From Fictibacillus phosphorivorans (GTDB taxonomy: Bacteria > Bacillota > Bacilli > Bacillales > Fictibacillaceae), in assembly GCF_023715845.1 (NCBI RefSeq), contig NZ_JAMBOR010000005.1, forward strand, positions 62,001-126,000: a stretch of 64,000 nucleotides of DNA, read 5' to 3'. Below are positions 51,696 through 60,431 of this stretch, in pieces. Each line of letters begins with the position of its first letter. Position 1 is the first letter of the stretch. The translations under genes and the position numbers were made by a program. The notes beneath the pieces are model-generated. The model had not been told where the DNA came from and did not search any database. It saw only the letters and a program-made list of their open reading frames with translations.

Positions 51696-52576
51696 TGAAA
51701 CAAATCAAATTAGGATGCGCCCCGATTGCCTGGACAAATGATGATATGCCGGAATTAGGGTCAGAGAATTCATTTGAACAGTGTATCAGTGAGATGGCGC
51801 TTGCAGGATATAAAGGGACGGAGATCGGTAACAAATATCCGAAAGACCCAGAGATTTTAAAGAGATATTTGGACCTTAGAGGACTTGAGGTGGCCAGTGC
51901 ATGGTTCAGTGCCTACCTGACAACGAAAGATTTTGAAGAAGTAAAAGAAGCTTTCATCAAACATAGAGATTTTCTGCATGCGGTCGGAGCGAAAGTCATC
52001 GTTGTATCTGAACAAGGTAACAGTATTCAAGGTCAGATGAACACCCCGCTGTTTGAACAGAAACCAACTTTTTCTGAAGAAGAATGGAAGCGTTTTACTA
52101 CAGGATTGGAAAAACTCGGTGAACTGGCGAATGAGAAGGGGATGACGGTCGTCTATCACCACCATATGGGCACAGGCGTCCAAACAGCCAAGGAAATCGA
52201 TCGACTGATGGCAGAAACAGACCCGGAGAAAGTCAGTTTGCTGTATGACACCGGCCATCTCGTTTTCTCTGGCGAAGACCCTTTTTATGTATTAAAAAAA
52301 CATTTTGATCGAATCAAGCATGTACATTTTAAAGACGTTAGAACAGAGATTGCCGCTGAAGTGGCTGAGAAGAAAGACAGTTTTCTTACTGGCGTAAAGA
52401 AAGGTGCTTTTACTGTACCGGGTGATGGGTCGATTGATTTTAAGCCGATCTTGGACTATTTAGTAGCTAATGATTATAAGGGCTGGATTGTTGTAGAAGC
52501 TGAACAGGATCCTGGTATCTGTAATGCGTTCGAGTATGCGTTAAAAGCAAAACAGTATATCGACGTCTTAGTTTAA
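51695..52576 (+). CDS. iolE: myo-Inosose-2 dehydratase
   Basis: 293 residues, xylose-isomerase-like TIM barrel: LGCAPIAWTNDDMPELG, GTEIGNKYP, VYHHHMGTGVQT and LLYDTGHLVFSGEDP with metal ligands, ending in GWIVVEAEQDPG. It dehydrates 2-keto-myo-inositol to the diketone used by IolD. Confidence 0.93.
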   Translation: MKQIKLGCAPIAWTNDDMPELGSENSFEQCISEMALAGYKGTEIGNKYPKDPEILKRYLDLRGLEVASAWFSAYLTTKDFEEVKEAFIKHRDFLHAVGAKVIVVSEQGNSIQGQMNTPLFEQKPTFSEEEWKRFTTGLEKLGELANEKGMTVVYHHHMGTGVQTAKEIDRLMAETDPEKVSLLYDTGHLVFSGEDPFYVLKKHFDRIKHVHFKDVRTEIAAEVAEKKDSFLTGVKKGAFTVPGDGSIDFKPILDYLVANDYKGWIVVEAEQDPGICNAFEYALKAKQYIDVLV

Positions 52577-52593
52577 TACAAAGGAGAATCCAT

Positions 52594-54186
52594 ATGAACT
52601 GGTTTGCTATCGTAAGTTTCGCAGTTATCATACTGGCTATCTATATGTACGCGTATTACCGGAGTAGAAGCGTAGACACACAAGAGTCTGAGGGGTATTT
52701 CTTAGGTGGCCGTTCCCTTGTAGGAACGACGATCGGTATGACGATCCTCATGACCAATCTTTCGACGGAACACCTTGTCGGACAAAATGGACAAAGTTAT
52801 GTAGCGGGTGTTGAAGTAATGGCATGGGAAGTGACAGCAGCAGTCGCGATTGTCATGTGTGCATGGGTGTTCCTGCCCAGGTATTTCAAATATGGTGTAA
52901 ACACGATCTCTGACTTTATTGAAGTCCGTTATGACACGATGACAAAAAGAATCGTGTCTATCCTATTCATGTTTACATACATCGTCAGCTTTATGCCGGT
53001 AGTGCTTTATTCCGGTGCCTTAATCTTTAATGATCTATTTAATATTGAAGAGCATCTGGGAGTAAGTGCAGTAACAGCTGTTGTCATCATTGCCGCGTTT
53101 ATCGGGCTGGTTGGTATATTGTATCTATTTGTAGGCGGGCTTTCCTTAGCGGCTCATAGTGATTCTATCTATGGAGTCGGTTTAATCGTAGGTGGCTTAA
53201 CGGTTACCGTCCTCGGTTTCATAGCGTTAGGAAATGATAGTTTCCTAGCCGGCGTAGACCATTTGGTGACTGAATCTTCAGATAAGTTGAATGCGTGGGG
53301 CCCTATTGATTCCTCGATCGTACCTTGGCCAACGCTCTTCTTCGGAATGTTTTTTAACAACCTATACTTCTGGTGTACCAATCAGATGATTGTCCAAAAA
53401 GCATTAGCTGCAAAGAACTTGAAAGAAGCTCAAAAAGGTACGATGATGGTTGGTTTCTTTAAAATCTTTGGTCTCTTTTTCTTGGTTATCCCTGGAATCA
53501 TCGCTTACAACATGTTTGGCGGCGACATGAAAATGGACTTAGCGTATCCAACCTTAGTAAATACCATCTTGCCTGACTGGTCTTATGGAATTTTCGGTGC
53601 TGTTGTTTTTGGGGCGATCATGAGTTCATTTGTTGGGGCACTCAATGCGACAGTCACGTTATTCAGCCTTGATTTTTATAAACCGGTGATCAATAAGCAG
53701 GCGACCAATCGTCAAATCGCCAAGATGGGGAGAATCCTTACCGTTGTTGTCGGACTTATTGTCGTTATCATCGCGCCATTAATCTCATTGTTCCCTCAAG
53801 GGCTGTTTGCGGTCATCCAGGAGTTCAATGGTCTGTATAACATGCCATTACTGGCGATTATTTTAGTCGGATTCTTCTCGAAGAAGACGTCAGCGCTGGG
53901 TGCGAAATGGACATTTATCTTTCATGTCGTTACCTACAGCCTGTCAAAGTTTCTGCTTGCCGATATTCACTATCTGTATGTATGGAGCGTATTATTCCTG
54001 CTTGATCTAGCGATTCTGTATGGATTCAGCTCGTTGAAGCCGGATAAAGAAGACTTCGAATTTGAGAAGTATAAGAACAAAGTGGATCTAAAACCATGGA
54101 AACACTCTAAATTAGTGGGAACGATTATTCTATCAATCGTAGTAGCCATGTACATCATATTCTCCCCATTGGTATTAGCTAGTTAA
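52594..54186 (+). CDS. Sodium:solute symporter (SSS/SLC5 family), probable inositol importer
   Basis: 530 residues, about 13-14 membrane segments. SSS features: SEGYFLGGRSLVGTTIGMTI, NLSTEHLVGQNGQSY, YLFVGGLSLAAHSDSIYGVG and WCTNQMIVQKALAAKN. It resembles SLC5 inositol/glucose carriers more than the IolT/IolF major-facilitator proteins of B. subtilis. Position inside the iol operon makes inositol the likely substrate. Confidence 0.85.
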   Translation: MNWFAIVSFAVIILAIYMYAYYRSRSVDTQESEGYFLGGRSLVGTTIGMTILMTNLSTEHLVGQNGQSYVAGVEVMAWEVTAAVAIVMCAWVFLPRYFKYGVNTISDFIEVRYDTMTKRIVSILFMFTYIVSFMPVVLYSGALIFNDLFNIEEHLGVSAVTAVVIIAAFIGLVGILYLFVGGLSLAAHSDSIYGVGLIVGGLTVTVLGFIALGNDSFLAGVDHLVTESSDKLNAWGPIDSSIVPWPTLFFGMFFNNLYFWCTNQMIVQKALAAKNLKEAQKGTMMVGFFKIFGLFFLVIPGIIAYNMFGGDMKMDLAYPTLVNTILPDWSYGIFGAVVFGAIMSSFVGALNATVTLFSLDFYKPVINKQATNRQIAKMGRILTVVVGLIVVIIAPLISLFPQGLFAVIQEFNGLYNMPLLAIILVGFFSKKTSALGAKWTFIFHVVTYSLSKFLLADIHYLYVWSVLFLLDLAILYGFSSLKPDKEDFEFEKYKNKVDLKPWKHSKLVGTIILSIVVAMYIIFSPLVLAS

Positions 54187-54204
54187 AGAAAGGAAGATAT
54201 CCTC

Positions 54205-55218
54205 ATGAAAAAAGTCGTAGCAGGCGTCATTGGCGCTGGACGAATTGGTAAGTTACACATCCATAATTTAAAAGCGAACCCGAATGTCCGTCTCAAAATG
54301 GTATCTGACCTGTTTGCTGACCAACTACAAGATTGGTTTAAAGACAGTGGGGTTGAAGAGATCACTAAGGACTATAATGATATTTTTGAAGATCAAGAGA
54401 TTAATACTGTGTTCATCTGTTCCCCGACGAGCACACACGCTGATCTGATTAAAATGGCAGCAAAGTCTAACAAACATGTATTCTGTGAAAAGCCGATCAG
54501 TTTTGATGACGCGGAGACGATTGCAGCTTTTCAAGACGTGCAAGATGCAGGTGTGAAATTCCAAGTCGGATTCAACAGACGTTTTGACAGGAACTTTAAC
54601 GAAATGCAAAACCGAGTAAGAAGCGGCAAGGTGGGGGACGTTCATATCCTAAAGATTACTTCCAGAGACCCTAACCCACCACACCTCGATTATATTGAAA
54701 CGTCCGGTGGGATGTTCATGGATATGAGTATTCATGACTTTGATATGGCGAGGTATCTAGTAGGTTCTGAAGTCGTTGAAGTATTCGCGAAGGGAACGAG
54801 CCTCGTTAACCCCGCGATCGCTGAAAAGAATGACATTGATACAGCGATTATTACGTTAACCTTTGAAAACGGAGCACTTGGTGTGATCGATAACAGCAGG
54901 GAAGCGGTATACGGATACGATCAGCGGATCGAAGTGTTCGGCAACAAAGGTGCCCTTATGGCGGATAACGAAACAGCAACAAACCTGAAGTATTTTCATG
55001 CCGAAACCGTAGAAATGGATCAACCGCTGCACTTTTTCCTAGAAAGATATAATGACTCGTTTATCCGAGAAACCGAGGACTTTGTAAATAGCATTTTAAA
55101 CGACACAGAAACTCCCGTTGTATTTAAAGACGGCATTATGGCCCAGCGAATTGCGCAGGCTGCCAGAGAATCATACGAAAGTGGAAAACCAGTAAAAGTT
55201 AACCATGGAGTAGGGTGA
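54205..55218 (+). CDS. iolG: Inositol 2-dehydrogenase (second oxidoreductase)
   Basis: 337 residues. VIGAGRIGKLHIHNLKANPN, FCEKPISFDDAETI, FNRRFDRNFNEMQ and MFMDMSIHDFDMARYL carry the cofactor site and catalytic Lys, Asp and His of inositol 2-dehydrogenase. It looks like the classical IolG more than the 50664 gene does. It oxidises myo-inositol to 2-keto-myo-inositol with NAD. Confidence 0.9.
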   Translation: MKKVVAGVIGAGRIGKLHIHNLKANPNVRLKMVSDLFADQLQDWFKDSGVEEITKDYNDIFEDQEINTVFICSPTSTHADLIKMAAKSNKHVFCEKPISFDDAETIAAFQDVQDAGVKFQVGFNRRFDRNFNEMQNRVRSGKVGDVHILKITSRDPNPPHLDYIETSGGMFMDMSIHDFDMARYLVGSEVVEVFAKGTSLVNPAIAEKNDIDTAIITLTFENGALGVIDNSREAVYGYDQRIEVFGNKGALMADNETATNLKYFHAETVEMDQPLHFFLERYNDSFIRETEDFVNSILNDTETPVVFKDGIMAQRIAQAARESYESGKPVKVNHGVG

Positions 55219-55222
55219 GGAT

Positions 55223-56083
55223 ATGTATAATATTTTAGATGATGCGTTCGAAAAGAGATATGCGGTTCCGCAATTCAATATGAACGGATTGATTTGGCTG
55301 GAATCGATTTTGAAAACCGCTGAGAAGTGCAAAGCCCCGGTTATTGTAGGCACAACCGATAAAATCGTCGACAAGTTAGGTGGTTTTGAGCTCTTAGTAA
55401 GTGTCTTTAAGATTATGAAAAAGGATCTCGGGATTACAGTCCCAGCTGTCCTGCATTTGGATCATGGACAAACGGTGGAACGTTGTAAAGAAGCGATCGA
55501 CGCCGGTTATGATTCCGTCATGTACGATGGCTCCAAACTTCCGATCGAGGAAAATGTGAAGAATACAAGGGAAGTTGTAGAATACGCTCATCATCATGGC
55601 GTAACGGTGGAAGCGGAAGTAGGAAGTGTTGGAGGAACGGAAGACGGGATCTACAGCGATCTGGCCTATGCGGATCAAAATGAATGCATTCAGCTCGTTA
55701 AAGAAACGGGAGTGGATAGCTTAGCACCCGCTTTAGGATCTGTTCACGGTAAGTATAAAGGCGAGCCGAATCTAGGTTTTGATGAGATGGCGAGTCTGCG
55801 TGAAGCTACGGATGTTCCTTTTGTCCTGCATGGCGCTTCTGGAATCTCGGATGCTGACTTACAAAAAGCCATTTCCTATGGCCATGCCAAGATCAATTAC
55901 AATACAGAGTTGAATATCGCCTGGTCAGATGCAGTGAGAAAAGTGCTCACAGAAAACCAAGAACTATACGCACCTATGGAGATCTTTGAGCCAAGTAAAA
56001 AAGCCTTAGATGAAGTCATCGAAACGGTGATCAAACGTACGAATGCTTATCAGAAAAGCGCTGAGCAAGTAACTTCAAAATGA
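55223..56083 (+). CDS. iolJ: Class II aldolase, 6-phospho-5-dehydro-2-deoxy-gluconate aldolase type
   Basis: 286 residues. FNMNGLIWLESILKTAEKCK, zinc-ligand region LHLDHGQTVERCKEAIDAGY, MYDGSKLP, VEAEVGSVGGTEDG and FVLHGASGISDADLQKAI are those of FbaA/IolJ aldolases. In this operon it splits the IolC product to dihydroxyacetone phosphate and malonate semialdehyde, the IolA substrate, completing the pathway. Confidence 0.92.
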   Translation: MYNILDDAFEKRYAVPQFNMNGLIWLESILKTAEKCKAPVIVGTTDKIVDKLGGFELLVSVFKIMKKDLGITVPAVLHLDHGQTVERCKEAIDAGYDSVMYDGSKLPIEENVKNTREVVEYAHHHGVTVEAEVGSVGGTEDGIYSDLAYADQNECIQLVKETGVDSLAPALGSVHGKYKGEPNLGFDEMASLREATDVPFVLHGASGISDADLQKAISYGHAKINYNTELNIAWSDAVRKVLTENQELYAPMEIFEPSKKALDEVIETVIKRTNAYQKSAEQVTSK

Positions 56084-56093
56084 AAATAAGAAA

Positions 56094-56140
56094 AGCACCT
56101 CTAACTTTTAAACACTTGTTTAAAAGTTAGAGGTGCTATT
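56094..56140 (+). terminator. Terminator of the iol operon
   Basis: AGCACCTCTAACTTTTAAA pairs perfectly with TTTAAAAGTTAGAGGTGCT around CACTTG, followed by ATTTTCATTT. Confidence 0.9.
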
Positions 56141-56182
56141 TTCATTTAGCGGTAGAGTAATATGGGAATAAATAGTTGATTT

Positions 56183-56290
56183 GTTCTTTATAAAGAACTA
56201 TACTGGTGATAAACAATTAAGGATCTCGTTCAAAATATTATTGTCCTGGATTCCAAAATTTTTTTGCTCTTATTGTTCATTATAAAGAAC
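56183..56290. promoter_or_regulatory. Two SinR-type operators upstream of galE
   Basis: A perfect dyad GTTCTTTATAAAGAAC is at 56183-56198, and GTTCATTATAAAGAAC is at 56275-56290. They lie 179 and 87 bp before galE. I do not see a strong promoter between them. Confidence 0.75.
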
Positions 56291-56361
56291 TTAACATCTA
56301 TAGCTTATCTCAGTACATAGGTTTAACGGTATGGATTAAAAGGAGTAAAGGAGGATTTTCG

Positions 56362-57375
56362 ATGGCCGTATTGATTACAGGTGGAGCGGGTTACATTGGA
56401 AGTCATACATGTGTAGAGATGTTAAACGCAGGTTATGAATTGATCGTAATCGATAATTTTTCAAACAGCAAACCTGATGTGATCGAACGCATCCAAAAGA
56501 TTACAGGAAAAACGCTTACCTTTTATGAAGCAACTCTCCTCGATAAAGAAATGATAGATACGATCTTCTCCAACCATGAAATCAATGCCGTAATCCACTT
56601 TGCTGCTTATAAAGCGGTTGGTGAGTCAGTGGAAAAACCTCTTATGTATTATCAGAACAACTTAATCAGTACACTCAACCTATGCGAGATCATGGATAAG
56701 TATGGAGTGTATAACTTGGTTTTCAGTTCTTCGGCAACCGTTTATGGGAATCCGGATAGGGTGCCGATTACTGAAGAGTCCCCATTACGTGCAACGAATC
56801 CTTATGGACATACGAAACAGATGACAGAGCAAATCCTTCAAGACCTATTTATTTCAAATCCTATGTGGAGTATCGCTTCGCTAAGATATTTTAACCCGAT
56901 TGGAGCCCATGAGAGTGGTCTTATTGGAGAAGATCCTACTGGGATTCCAAATAACTTACTGCCTTATATCTCACAGGTTGCGAGTGGCAAGCTTCCTCAC
57001 CTGAATATTTTCGGAGATGATTACGAGACCAATGATGGCACGGGCATAAGGGATTACATTCATATCATGGATCTCGCGAGTGGCCATGTGAAGGCACTGG
57101 AGCATGTCCTTGTAACAACAGGAGTAGAGGCGTTCAACTTAGGAACAGGAAAAGGACATAGTGTGTTTGAGATGATCGATGTTTTTGAACAAGTATCAAA
57201 AAAACAGATCAAGTATAGCATTCAAGAAAGAAGACCAGGTGATATAGCCGTTTGTTTTGCAGACCCCTCTAAGGCTAATCATGTTCTGCAATGGTCGGCT
57301 AAAAGGGGCATTTATGAGATGTGCAAAGACACGTGGAAATGGCAAACTCAATCTGGGAAGCAACTGATACGGTAA
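56362..57375 (+). CDS. galE: UDP-glucose 4-epimerase
   Basis: 337 residues. VLITGGAGYIGSHTCVEML start, VFSSSATVYGNPDRVPI, catalytic NPYGHTKQMTEQI (Tyr-x-x-x-Lys) and DYIHIMDLASGHVKAL. Interconverts UDP-glucose and UDP-galactose, supplying galactose for polymer. No gal genes are beside it; SinR-type sites upstream tie it to matrix synthesis, a role known for galE in B. subtilis biofilm. Confidence 0.93.
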   Translation: MAVLITGGAGYIGSHTCVEMLNAGYELIVIDNFSNSKPDVIERIQKITGKTLTFYEATLLDKEMIDTIFSNHEINAVIHFAAYKAVGESVEKPLMYYQNNLISTLNLCEIMDKYGVYNLVFSSSATVYGNPDRVPITEESPLRATNPYGHTKQMTEQILQDLFISNPMWSIASLRYFNPIGAHESGLIGEDPTGIPNNLLPYISQVASGKLPHLNIFGDDYETNDGTGIRDYIHIMDLASGHVKALEHVLVTTGVEAFNLGTGKGHSVFEMIDVFEQVSKKQIKYSIQERRPGDIAVCFADPSKANHVLQWSAKRGIYEMCKDTWKWQTQSGKQLIR

Positions 57376-57424
57376 CACGCTATAAAAATAAGTAATGAAA
57401 CAAACCTATTTTTTTACCTGAAAT

Positions 57425-57440
57425 GTTCTTTATTAAGAAT
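57425..57440. promoter_or_regulatory. SinR-type operator upstream of the small gene at 57491
   Basis: GTTCTTTATTAAGAAT, one mismatch from a full dyad and differing from the site at 40268 only in its last base. Confidence 0.65.
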
Positions 57441-57490
57441 TAAAATACTTATATATCGTATGCTGAAAAAGGTGAGAGAGGCGTGCTAAT

Positions 57491-57724
57491 ATGATTCGGC
57501 TAATTGATGGTGGATATATGTGTTATCTGAATGGGCACCGGATAAAGATCGTCTATAAAGGAAATAACCTGTGTGAACTATACTTAGAAGATGAACTGCA
57601 AGGAACGGCACCTTTTGATTATGTGAAGAAGAAGTTAAATCAATTTGAAAAGACTTGGAATACATCTAAAGTGAAGAACTATGAATTAAAAGAATTTATA
57701 TCTAAATTTGATCAGACCATTTAA
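57491..57724 (+). CDS. Small SinR-regulon-associated protein (unrecognised family)
   Basis: 77 residues starting MIRLIDGGYMCYLNGHRIKI, then KGNNLCELYLEDELQG and FDYVKKKLNQFEKTW. The first half predicts short beta strands, the second a helix with many lysines. No signal peptide. A nonsense-interrupted paralogue lies directly behind sinR copy 1 (22092-22325). A SinR-type dyad 50 bp upstream makes it a second case of this family in SinR context. I do not recognise the family. Confidence 0.7.
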   Translation: MIRLIDGGYMCYLNGHRIKIVYKGNNLCELYLEDELQGTAPFDYVKKKLNQFEKTWNTSKVKNYELKEFISKFDQTI

Positions 57725-57727
57725 ATG

Positions 57728-57760
57728 AGAGTGGCTCTTATTGCAGAGTCACTTTTTTAT
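57728..57760 (+). terminator. Terminator after the small gene
   Basis: AGTGGCTCT pairs with AGAGTCACT around TATTGC (one mismatch), followed by TTTTTTATTTT. Confidence 0.75.
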
Positions 57761-57831
57761 TTTGCACATGGCTCCTTTTTTCTTCTTTCAAAACACTTAT
57801 AGATGAGTCAATTAAAGGGAGGAAGAAATTA

Positions 57832-58707
57832 ATGAGAGCAGGGAACATCTATCAGTACAAACATATGAGTAAATTCCAAAGTGTAGGGGAGTTCAATCAC
57901 CATAAGGATATTTTTCTGCAGCATCACCCCGACTTATTCACCCGATCAGAATACATTGCATTTGAAGTACTCACTCAATACAGTGTTGTCGTTCCAGGTG
58001 TAGCCAACGCCAAGATTGCAACACTCGTCTCCGCTTGCACGACAAGGCAAGGTGGAATCTCGAGAGCAACCTTCGTTAGGATGCTCCGAAAAGCTAAATC
58101 AGCGGGATTTCTAAAAGTGCATAAAACCTATCGATCGAATGGGGGATTCGCTCATAATGTCTTCGTTTTTCAACCAATTGACATACCGGATGAAACACAA
58201 ATGACACACCGAGAATATAACGAGATCCCTTCAGAGAGTAGAGTGGAACCAACAATTTCATCGGCAGAATCTATAAATCTCTTCTCAAATCTAGAAAAGA
58301 AAGATCTAAACATACGTCAGGAAGAGAACGTCAAACTTACCACACAGCCTTCTTGGATCTCTCCACATCTTCAAGACTTGGACTATACCTTCGTTCCAGA
58401 TAACGTACCCAGAGAATTTATCCAAACCGTAAGACCTTTCTTCGACAGAGCCACCGAGATCTATACCTTCTGGCACAAAGCCCTCACGGCTTATAAAAAG
58501 TTCAACTTCCAAACTCCCATTGAACAATTAACCTATATAGTGATTGAAGCTTTCAAAACAACGGTATTCCTTTACAAGCAGCGAAAGATTAAAACGAGCT
58601 TCACACAATACTTCTATGGAACGCTAAGCGGAATGTTCAGTACGGAAAAGCGAAGAGAGCATGCAGCATTTAGATTGAGACCAGATTACAATTGGCTGGA
58701 GAAGTAG
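57832..58707 (+). CDS. Helix-turn-helix protein of replication-initiator-like type, function unknown
   Basis: 291 residues. Residues about 40-110 form a winged helix (TRSEYIAFEVLTQYSVVVPG, then GGISRATFVRMLRKAKSAGF and VHKTYRSNGGFAHNVFVF) like those of plasmid/phage replication or conjugation regulators. The middle is low-complexity and polar; the C-terminus is helical with TQYFYGTLSGMFSTEKRREH. Similar chromosomal proteins occur in bacilli without assigned role. No other plasmid or phage genes are nearby. Ribosome site GGGAGGAAG. Confidence 0.55.
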   Translation: MRAGNIYQYKHMSKFQSVGEFNHHKDIFLQHHPDLFTRSEYIAFEVLTQYSVVVPGVANAKIATLVSACTTRQGGISRATFVRMLRKAKSAGFLKVHKTYRSNGGFAHNVFVFQPIDIPDETQMTHREYNEIPSESRVEPTISSAESINLFSNLEKKDLNIRQEENVKLTTQPSWISPHLQDLDYTFVPDNVPREFIQTVRPFFDRATEIYTFWHKALTAYKKFNFQTPIEQLTYIVIEAFKTTVFLYKQRKIKTSFTQYFYGTLSGMFSTEKRREHAAFRLRPDYNWLEK

Positions 58708-58775
58708 GGACAACGGAGAAAGTATTTCATAAGAATCTTTTAATGACTTGGATTATGTCTTTATTTTCCCTCATT

Positions 58776-58916
58776 GAAAAGTGAATTGGAGAGGAAGGGC
58801 GAGACTCCTGCAGGATGAGTGGGACAGGAGAGGCCATTCAATGTCACGAAGTGACAAATGGGCTCACCGCACACCCTGCGGAAAGCGAGCCCTGCAGCGA
58901 AAATTCACCTCTTTCA
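58776..58916. repeat. Structured interspersed repeat of Bacillaceae type
   Basis: GTGAATT (58781) faces AATTCAC (58902) at the ends. Inside are GAGACTCCTGCAG, AGTGGGACAGGAGAGGCC, GTCACGAAGTGAC and CACCCTGCGGAAAGCGAGC, a pattern I recognise as a dispersed, strongly folding element common in Bacillaceae intergenic regions. It lies between two genes that converge. No protein is supported here. Confidence 0.6.
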
Positions 58917-58944
58917 GAGACAACGGAGCTTTCCAAAAGTGATA

Positions 58945-58974
58945 AAACAAAAAGACCAGCACCTTCACTGGTCT
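58945..58974 (-). terminator. Terminator of the DUF3846 gene
   Basis: AGACCAG and CTGGTCT pair; the minus strand continues with TTTTTGTTTT. Confidence 0.85.
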
Positions 58975-58978
58975 CACC

Positions 58979-59281
58979 TTACTTCCACTTCTTCATTTTC
59001 CCTTTCAAATAATCACGTACTTCTTCAGCTTCCATTCGATCAATGCCTTCAAATTGGCCGTCATGTTTCACGATGAAAAAGCTATCTCGTGGTTTCTTCT
59101 TGCCGTATGTAAGTTCATATCCGTTCTCTACATTACAGACAATTTTGAATGGCGAACGGTAAAACGGCTGCATATCTAAAGGGCCATTAACGACTTCTTC
59201 AAATGTGCTTAAGTCATTATCGATCGAAACAATGGACGGGCGTTTAGACGGTTCAACCATCAATACAGAAATCGTAGACAA
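58979..59281 (-). CDS. DUF3846-domain small protein
   Basis: 100 residues from TTG 59281, behind GAGGGGG. VLMVEPSKRPSIVSIDNDLS followed by FEEVVNGPLDMQPF is the opening of DUF3846 proteins, a family seen in phages and Gram-positive chromosomes without known function. The rest (VKHDGQFEGIDRMEAEEVRD) fits a small alpha/beta fold. No neighbours suggest a role. Confidence 0.6.
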   Translation of the reverse strand: MSTISVLMVEPSKRPSIVSIDNDLSTFEEVVNGPLDMQPFYRSPFKIVCNVENGYELTYGKKKPRDSFFIVKHDGQFEGIDRMEAEEVRDYLKGKMKKWK

Positions 59282-59496
59282 AGACGTTTCCCCCTCGGTT
59301 TATCCTACTATGCTCATGGTAGCATATTACTCATAAATTGGTAATAGGTGTAAATTATGTTTTTTTGTCGAAATTTATAAAAAGCCTATCATTCTTTTAA
59401 GAAAGTTTTTCGATTCAAAATATCGTAGAAACTATCTTTTTTTCAATAATTTTCTTCAAAATATGACAAAGTATTATTACATTACAAAAGTATAGA

Positions 59497-59524
59497 AAAA
59501 CCAGACCTCACAGAAGTCTGGTTC
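59497..59524 (-). terminator. Terminator of the LCP gene
   Basis: AACCAGAC and GTCTGGTT pair; the minus strand continues with TTTTTCTA. Confidence 0.85.
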
Positions 59525-59531
59525 AAATTAC

Positions 59532-60431
59532 CTATTCGCTTAAATACTCATTTAATAATTGGTGAAGCCGTTCCTTCTCAGCATCATCTACGATTCCATA
59601 ATACGTTCCGCCGATCATCGTTCCAGAACTCTTTACTTCCGTAGATTTTATATTTCTTCTAGCACTCTTATAGTTCTTCTGAATATATTTCATTTCATCG
59701 AACGTCATATTGGTCTTAACATTGTCACCTAGAATCTCTAGAATATTATCGATCTTAAGAATAGAAGAAACACGAGCGCCCTTATTAATAATAGAAGTAA
59801 TGACTTGACGCTGACGGTTGTTACGTCCTCGGTCACCTTGAGGATCTTCATATCTCATTCTGGAATAAGCAAGTGCTTCATCGCCATTTAGTTCTTGTTT
59901 CCCTTTAGGGAATGAGTAATTTTCTGCCTTAAAAGCAAAGGGGTTATTCACTTCTACCCCGCCTACCGCATTAACGATTTGTTTAAAAGATTCCATGTTG
60001 ACCTTTACATAATAATCAATAGGAGTATCTAAGAAGTTTTCCACCGTATCCATGGCCATCTGAGTCCCGCCGAAAGCGTACGCATGATTAATCTTATCGT
60101 CTTTTCCTTTGCCGATAATCTCTGTTCGGGTATCTCGAGGGATATTGAACATGAGCATTTTATCATCCTTCGGATCGACTGCGATAATCACGATCGTATC
60201 TGACCGGCCGCTATCACCTTCACGTTCATCTACACCAAGCAGCATGATTGAGATGGGCTTAAGGTCTTCTTCTTTACCCGTAATGATAGGCTTAGGTTTA
60301 TCCACTTCAATTTTTTCGTGCATTTCATGTGCCGCATCTTTTGCTGAGTCATACAGGTAATAGAGATAACCGCCTACCCCGACTACAGCCAATCCTAGGA
60401 CAATCGCTACAATCTTTAAGAACTTGGTCAT
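59532..60431 (-). CDS. LytR-CpsA-Psr (LCP) family glycopolymer transferase
   Basis: 299 residues. One N-terminal membrane segment (IVAIVLGLAVVGVGGYLYYL), then the LCP domain: LLGVDEREGDSGRSDTIVI, FNIPRDTRTEI and YSRMRYEDPQGDRGRNNRQR with the conserved Asp and Arg residues. LCP enzymes attach undecaprenyl-linked teichoic acids or capsule to peptidoglycan. It is divergent from a UDP-glucose dehydrogenase gene, which fits attachment of a uronic-acid polymer such as teichuronic acid. Confidence 0.9.
   Translation of the reverse strand: MTKFLKIVAIVLGLAVVGVGGYLYYLYDSAKDAAHEMHEKIEVDKPKPIITGKEEDLKPISIMLLGVDEREGDSGRSDTIVIIAVDPKDDKMLMFNIPRDTRTEIIGKGKDDKINHAYAFGGTQMAMDTVENFLDTPIDYYVKVNMESFKQIVNAVGGVEVNNPFAFKAENYSFPKGKQELNGDEALAYSRMRYEDPQGDRGRNNRQRQVITSIINKGARVSSILKIDNILEILGDNVKTNMTFDEMKYIQKNYKSARRNIKSTEVKSSGTMIGGTYYGIVDDAEKERLHQLLNEYLSE

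Noticed and set aside
57832..58707. Plasmid or prophage remnant suggested by the replication-like helix-turn-helix protein
   Set aside because: No integrase, partition, terminase or attachment repeats are visible around it.
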